64,000 bases of DNA, from the NCBI GenBank assembly GCA_030674185.1, contig JAPXFY010000013.1, positions 44,877,464 to 44,941,463 of the forward strand, read 5' to 3'. The DNA is from Monoplex corrugatus. Lineage: Eukaryota; Mollusca; Gastropoda; Littorinimorpha; Ranellidae. Made by a program: the position numbers and the translations under genes. The notes under the pieces are model-generated. The model had not been told where the DNA came from, made no database searches, and saw nothing but the letters and a program-made list of their open reading frames with translations. Shown piece by piece: positions 61,259-64,000 of the stretch. Position 1 is the stretch's first letter. Every line of letters begins with the position of its first letter.

Positions 61259-61299
<41 letters not shown>
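61257..61299. repeat. (GT)n microsatellite
   Basis: About 20 GT units preceded by a short CA run, giving an inverted CA/GT pair. Confidence 0.9.
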
Positions 61300-61480
61300 C
61301 TGTTGATACATATGTCGTAAGTAATCAACATATGTCGTAAGTGTAAGGTCAAACATCCGAAAAGGAAAACATCTGTGTTCTTACATATTAACTTAACAAA
61401 AATTTATTCAGCCGTCATCATTGTTGTGTAAAATATTGTTTTTCTTATAAAAATAGTTGTTGGTTGATGAAAGATAAGAG

Positions 61481-61488
61481 AAAAAAAA
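61481..61488 (-). terminator. Pol III T-run terminator of tRNA-Ser copy 2
   Basis: Eight A on the plus strand (T8 on the transcribed strand's RNA sense) directly downstream of the minus-strand tRNA-Ser gene. Confidence 0.85.
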
Positions 61489-61490
61489 TG

Positions 61491-61572
61491 CGTCGCCGAC
61501 AGGATTCGAACCTGTGCGGGAAGATCCCAATGGATTTCTAGTCCATCGCCTTAACCACTCGGCCACGACGAC
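61491..61572 (-). tRNA. tRNA-Ser (AGA), inverted second copy
   Basis: On the minus strand the 82 nt are identical, base for base, to the tRNA-Ser(AGA) at 56100-56181, including the variable arm. It is followed on its strand by a T8 run. The upstream flank also keeps GCAG/GCGCAG-like bases, but the wider flanks differ. Confidence 0.97.
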
Positions 61573-62177
61573 TGCGCTGGAAACTGTGCGCCATTAAAAA
61601 TACATATACCACAACCACTTTTTCATCTCATTCCATGGCGTTTTTTTGCCGTGTTTCGGCCTATGTTGTGACACTATTAATAGTTTGTTTACTTTCGTTT
61701 TATTCCCATTTTGAAAACAAATGTAAAAGCAAATGAGCTTTCATCGTTAAAGCGACAGACGATTAGAAACCATGGCACAGGAAGCAATAGCGACAAAGCT
61801 AAGTGAAAATTATTTTCCCTGGCTTATACTTTCCTAGGTTTTCTTTTTTTTAATCCCACAACGGCTACTTTTAGAAATGACAAGCCTGTGTGTTTTACAA
61901 GAATATTTCACACTGGCAGAGGTGGATTTAAAAAAAAATTTTTTTTTTAGAGTTCATAGATGCAGTTATTGGACTGTGGTTGAATTGTTTTGGGAAACCA
62001 AATGCATATCAGATCTCGTAGCTGGTTGCAACTCGGAAAATTTAGCAGGCCAACCATTCCTGAAACGCTTACTCACATACAGGGTCTATACATATGTATC
62101 CCACCTCGCCTAAAAGCTCATCAGAAATCCTCTCAAGAGCAGCAGAGACAACAACAGCACTGTTCAGGCTGAAACCT

Positions 62178-62178
<1 letters not shown>

Positions 62179-62232
<54 letters not shown>

Positions 62233-62243
62233 GTGTGTGTTTA
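62179..62243. repeat. (GT)n microsatellite
   Basis: About 30 GT units. Confidence 0.95.
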
Positions 62244-62540
62244 AAAAAAAAGCGTCTTACGTACGTGCACTCATGACGAGATCTATATTCCATCTCCATG
62301 TATGCATTCGAAACACTGGGCCCAGCTCACCAGGGATTTGGACTTTTAAATCCAATGAGATAGTATCGTAAGACAGATGAATTTACAAGGCTAAACATCA
62401 CATAATCTGATCATGTACATGAAATCACATATGACCTGTTACAAGAACATCACATAATCTGACCATATTACCAATGAACAAGTGAGCCAAACCATCAAGC
62501 AGCACATTGGGCCATATGAAGTTCTGTTGCCAGACATCAG

Positions 62541-62748
62541 TTAACCCTTTGACCCCCGCACCCTGTTCACCAGCATCCTGAATTGTCAACCACGCTAGCA
62601 AAGCAAAAAACAAAAACAACAAAAACAACAAAACAAAACAAAAAATACAAACTAATCCATTGACTCCACTGACTGGTGGATAGGGTCGGGGAGTCAAAAG
62701 GTTAAGTTTTTGCCGTTGGTGGATAGGGTGCGGGAGTCAAAGGGTTAA
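62541..62748 (+). mobile_element. Nested-palindrome TTAA MITE, copy L
   Basis: TTAACCCTTTGACCCCCGCA to GTGCGGGAGTCAAAGGGTTAA; carries an A-rich AAACAAAAACAAC expansion in the long arm and a deleted inner palindrome. Confidence 0.8.
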
Positions 62749-63079
62749 GAAAGGAAAATCGGCTGTGATACTGGTATTGCCATGTAACAAGATCTAGTGG
62801 CCTTGCTGATTCAGTCCATCAGGAAATTTTGAAGGAGGAGACGGAGGGAAAGACAGAAAACAACAACAATGTTTGATGGTTTTATCACATTGTGGATTAG
62901 GCAGAGAAACCATTTGCAGAGACCCAGGCTTTGGCACACAAATAACAGCGCTGGAGGAATCAAATGAACAGTTCTTTTGTGTGGCGCCCCAATGACTCTT
63001 CCAGGAGTTAAGGGAGAAGAAAAAGAAATAGAGGAAGAAGAGAAAGAAGAAAAACTCACATCTCAATAGTATTTTTGTT

Positions 63080-63104
63080 TTTATTTGTTTATTTATTTGT
63101 TTGC

Positions 63105-63143
<39 letters not shown>

Positions 63144-63196
63144 TTATTATTTATTTATTTATTTATTATTATTTATTTATTTATTTATTATTTTTC
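63080..63196. repeat. (TTTA)n microsatellite
   Basis: TTTATTTA repeats with ATTATT interruptions. Confidence 0.95.
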
Positions 63197-63517
63197 AGTC
63201 CATTAAATGAAGGTTTATTTACTACTAAGCTACCTGTTTATTCTGTTTTTGAATGCTATAGGTTCTTTTACTTACAATTTTAATAGACTATTGGTAAGAC
63301 AAACATGCGTGTGTCGGGACTGGATGGGTGGGTGGGTGAAGTTTTGGGAGCGGGGTGGGGCAGGTGTAAATTTATGAGGTGTGAGCGATTAACGTATAAA
63401 GGGAGAATATAACTGGCACTCGATGTTTCCATACAAAACATATGCACAAGGAGGGTAGCCTCCCTTTGACTACTCAGTTCGAAAGACGCGCTGTTGCGCG
63501 TTGTCATTGTTAGATAT

Positions 63518-63518
63518 A

Positions 63519-63606
<88 letters not shown>

Positions 63607-63615
63607 TGGTAGTGT
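63518..63615. repeat. (GAT)n followed by (GT)n
   Basis: About 13 GAT units then about 22 GT units. Confidence 0.95.
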
Positions 63616-63819
63616 GGAGTGTGGGAGGGAGTGATGAGGCGGAGAGAGAGTACAACTTTGATGTTAACCTGACAACAACTGACTTATTGCTCGTTGTTTC
63701 CTGTTCACTTACGTGCTTATAAACGGGGGTGGGGGTGGGGATGGGATGGGGATGGCGAGGGGGTAACGAAAGGATACGTGCGTGGGGTGGATTATACCTT
63801 AAGGTTTATGATGGATGGT

Positions 63820-63861
<42 letters not shown>

Positions 63862-64000
63862 CGTGCGTGTGCTGCGTGAGTGAGTGTGTGTGTGCGCGTG
63901 CGTGTGCGTGAGTGAGTTGTGTGTGTGTGTGTGTGTATGTGTGTGTGTGTGTATGTGTGCGTGCGTGCGCGTGAGTGTGTGTGTGTGTGCGTGCGTGTGC
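63820..64000. repeat. (GT)n compound microsatellite running off the window
   Basis: GT-rich with GCGT and GAGT variants to the last base. Confidence 0.95.

Noticed and set aside
61771..61840. ATGGCACAGGAAGCAATAGC start with good Kozak context
   Set aside because: Closes after 22 codons with no splice donor; not supported as a gene.

Overview
The window is animal nuclear DNA, most likely from a lophotrochozoan and plausibly a gastropod or other mollusc. The grounds are a spliced metazoan gene, eukaryotic Pol III tRNA genes, very dense (GT)n/(GA)n microsatellites, and layered debris of tRNA-derived SINEs, several non-LTR retrotransposons and TTAA-type DNA transposons. The mollusc assignment is inference from repeat style. 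Almost all long open frames are microsatellite or minisatellite artefacts; the real gene content lies in short exons.

The backbone is one host gene on the minus strand. A complete 12-exon UBE2Q-type ubiquitin-conjugating enzyme runs from an ATG at 55770 to a TAA at 17839. All exons have compatible phases and sum to 1095 nt (364 aa, close to vertebrate UBE2Q2). About 37 kb of the window is its introns.

Region by region: 1-17.8 kb lies downstream of UBE2Q and holds no recognised host gene. It contains SINEs of two families (one with an internal tandem array at 7.49-8.23 kb), several nested-palindrome TTAA MITEs, a minus-strand LINE relic (12.85-13.99 kb), a CAGGG-ended DNA transposon with a GC-rich core (15.08-15.60 kb) and small tandem duplications. 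17.8-55.8 kb is UBE2Q. Its introns carry a CR1/second-LINE chimera (21.15-23.13 kb), a 32-bp minisatellite with higher-order structure (23.57-24.43 kb), a nearly intact reverse-transcriptase relic (24.70-25.94 kb), an inverted-repeat retroelement pair (29.3-30.55 kb), a piggyBac deletion derivative with TTAA ends (33.87-35.24 kb), a 640-bp ATC-rich satellite abutting a splice acceptor, a partial duplicate of exon 3 separated by (GT)n, and two small plus-strand candidate genes (41.1-42.4 and 50.8-52.1 kb) nested in introns 3 and 1 that share exon structure and a short motif. 55.8-64 kb has a putative bidirectional spacer, two identical tRNA-Ser(AGA) genes in inverted orientation, a tRNA-Asp-like sequence that may head a SINE, a MADF-domain ORF carrying an in-frame (CA)n tract between inverted arrays, another LINE relic and dense microsatellites.

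The genes do not form an operon-like system. The coherent themes are intron growth by repeat insertion and a wave of TTAA-targeting palindromic MITEs, at least twelve copies here, probably mobilised by a piggyBac-type transposase.
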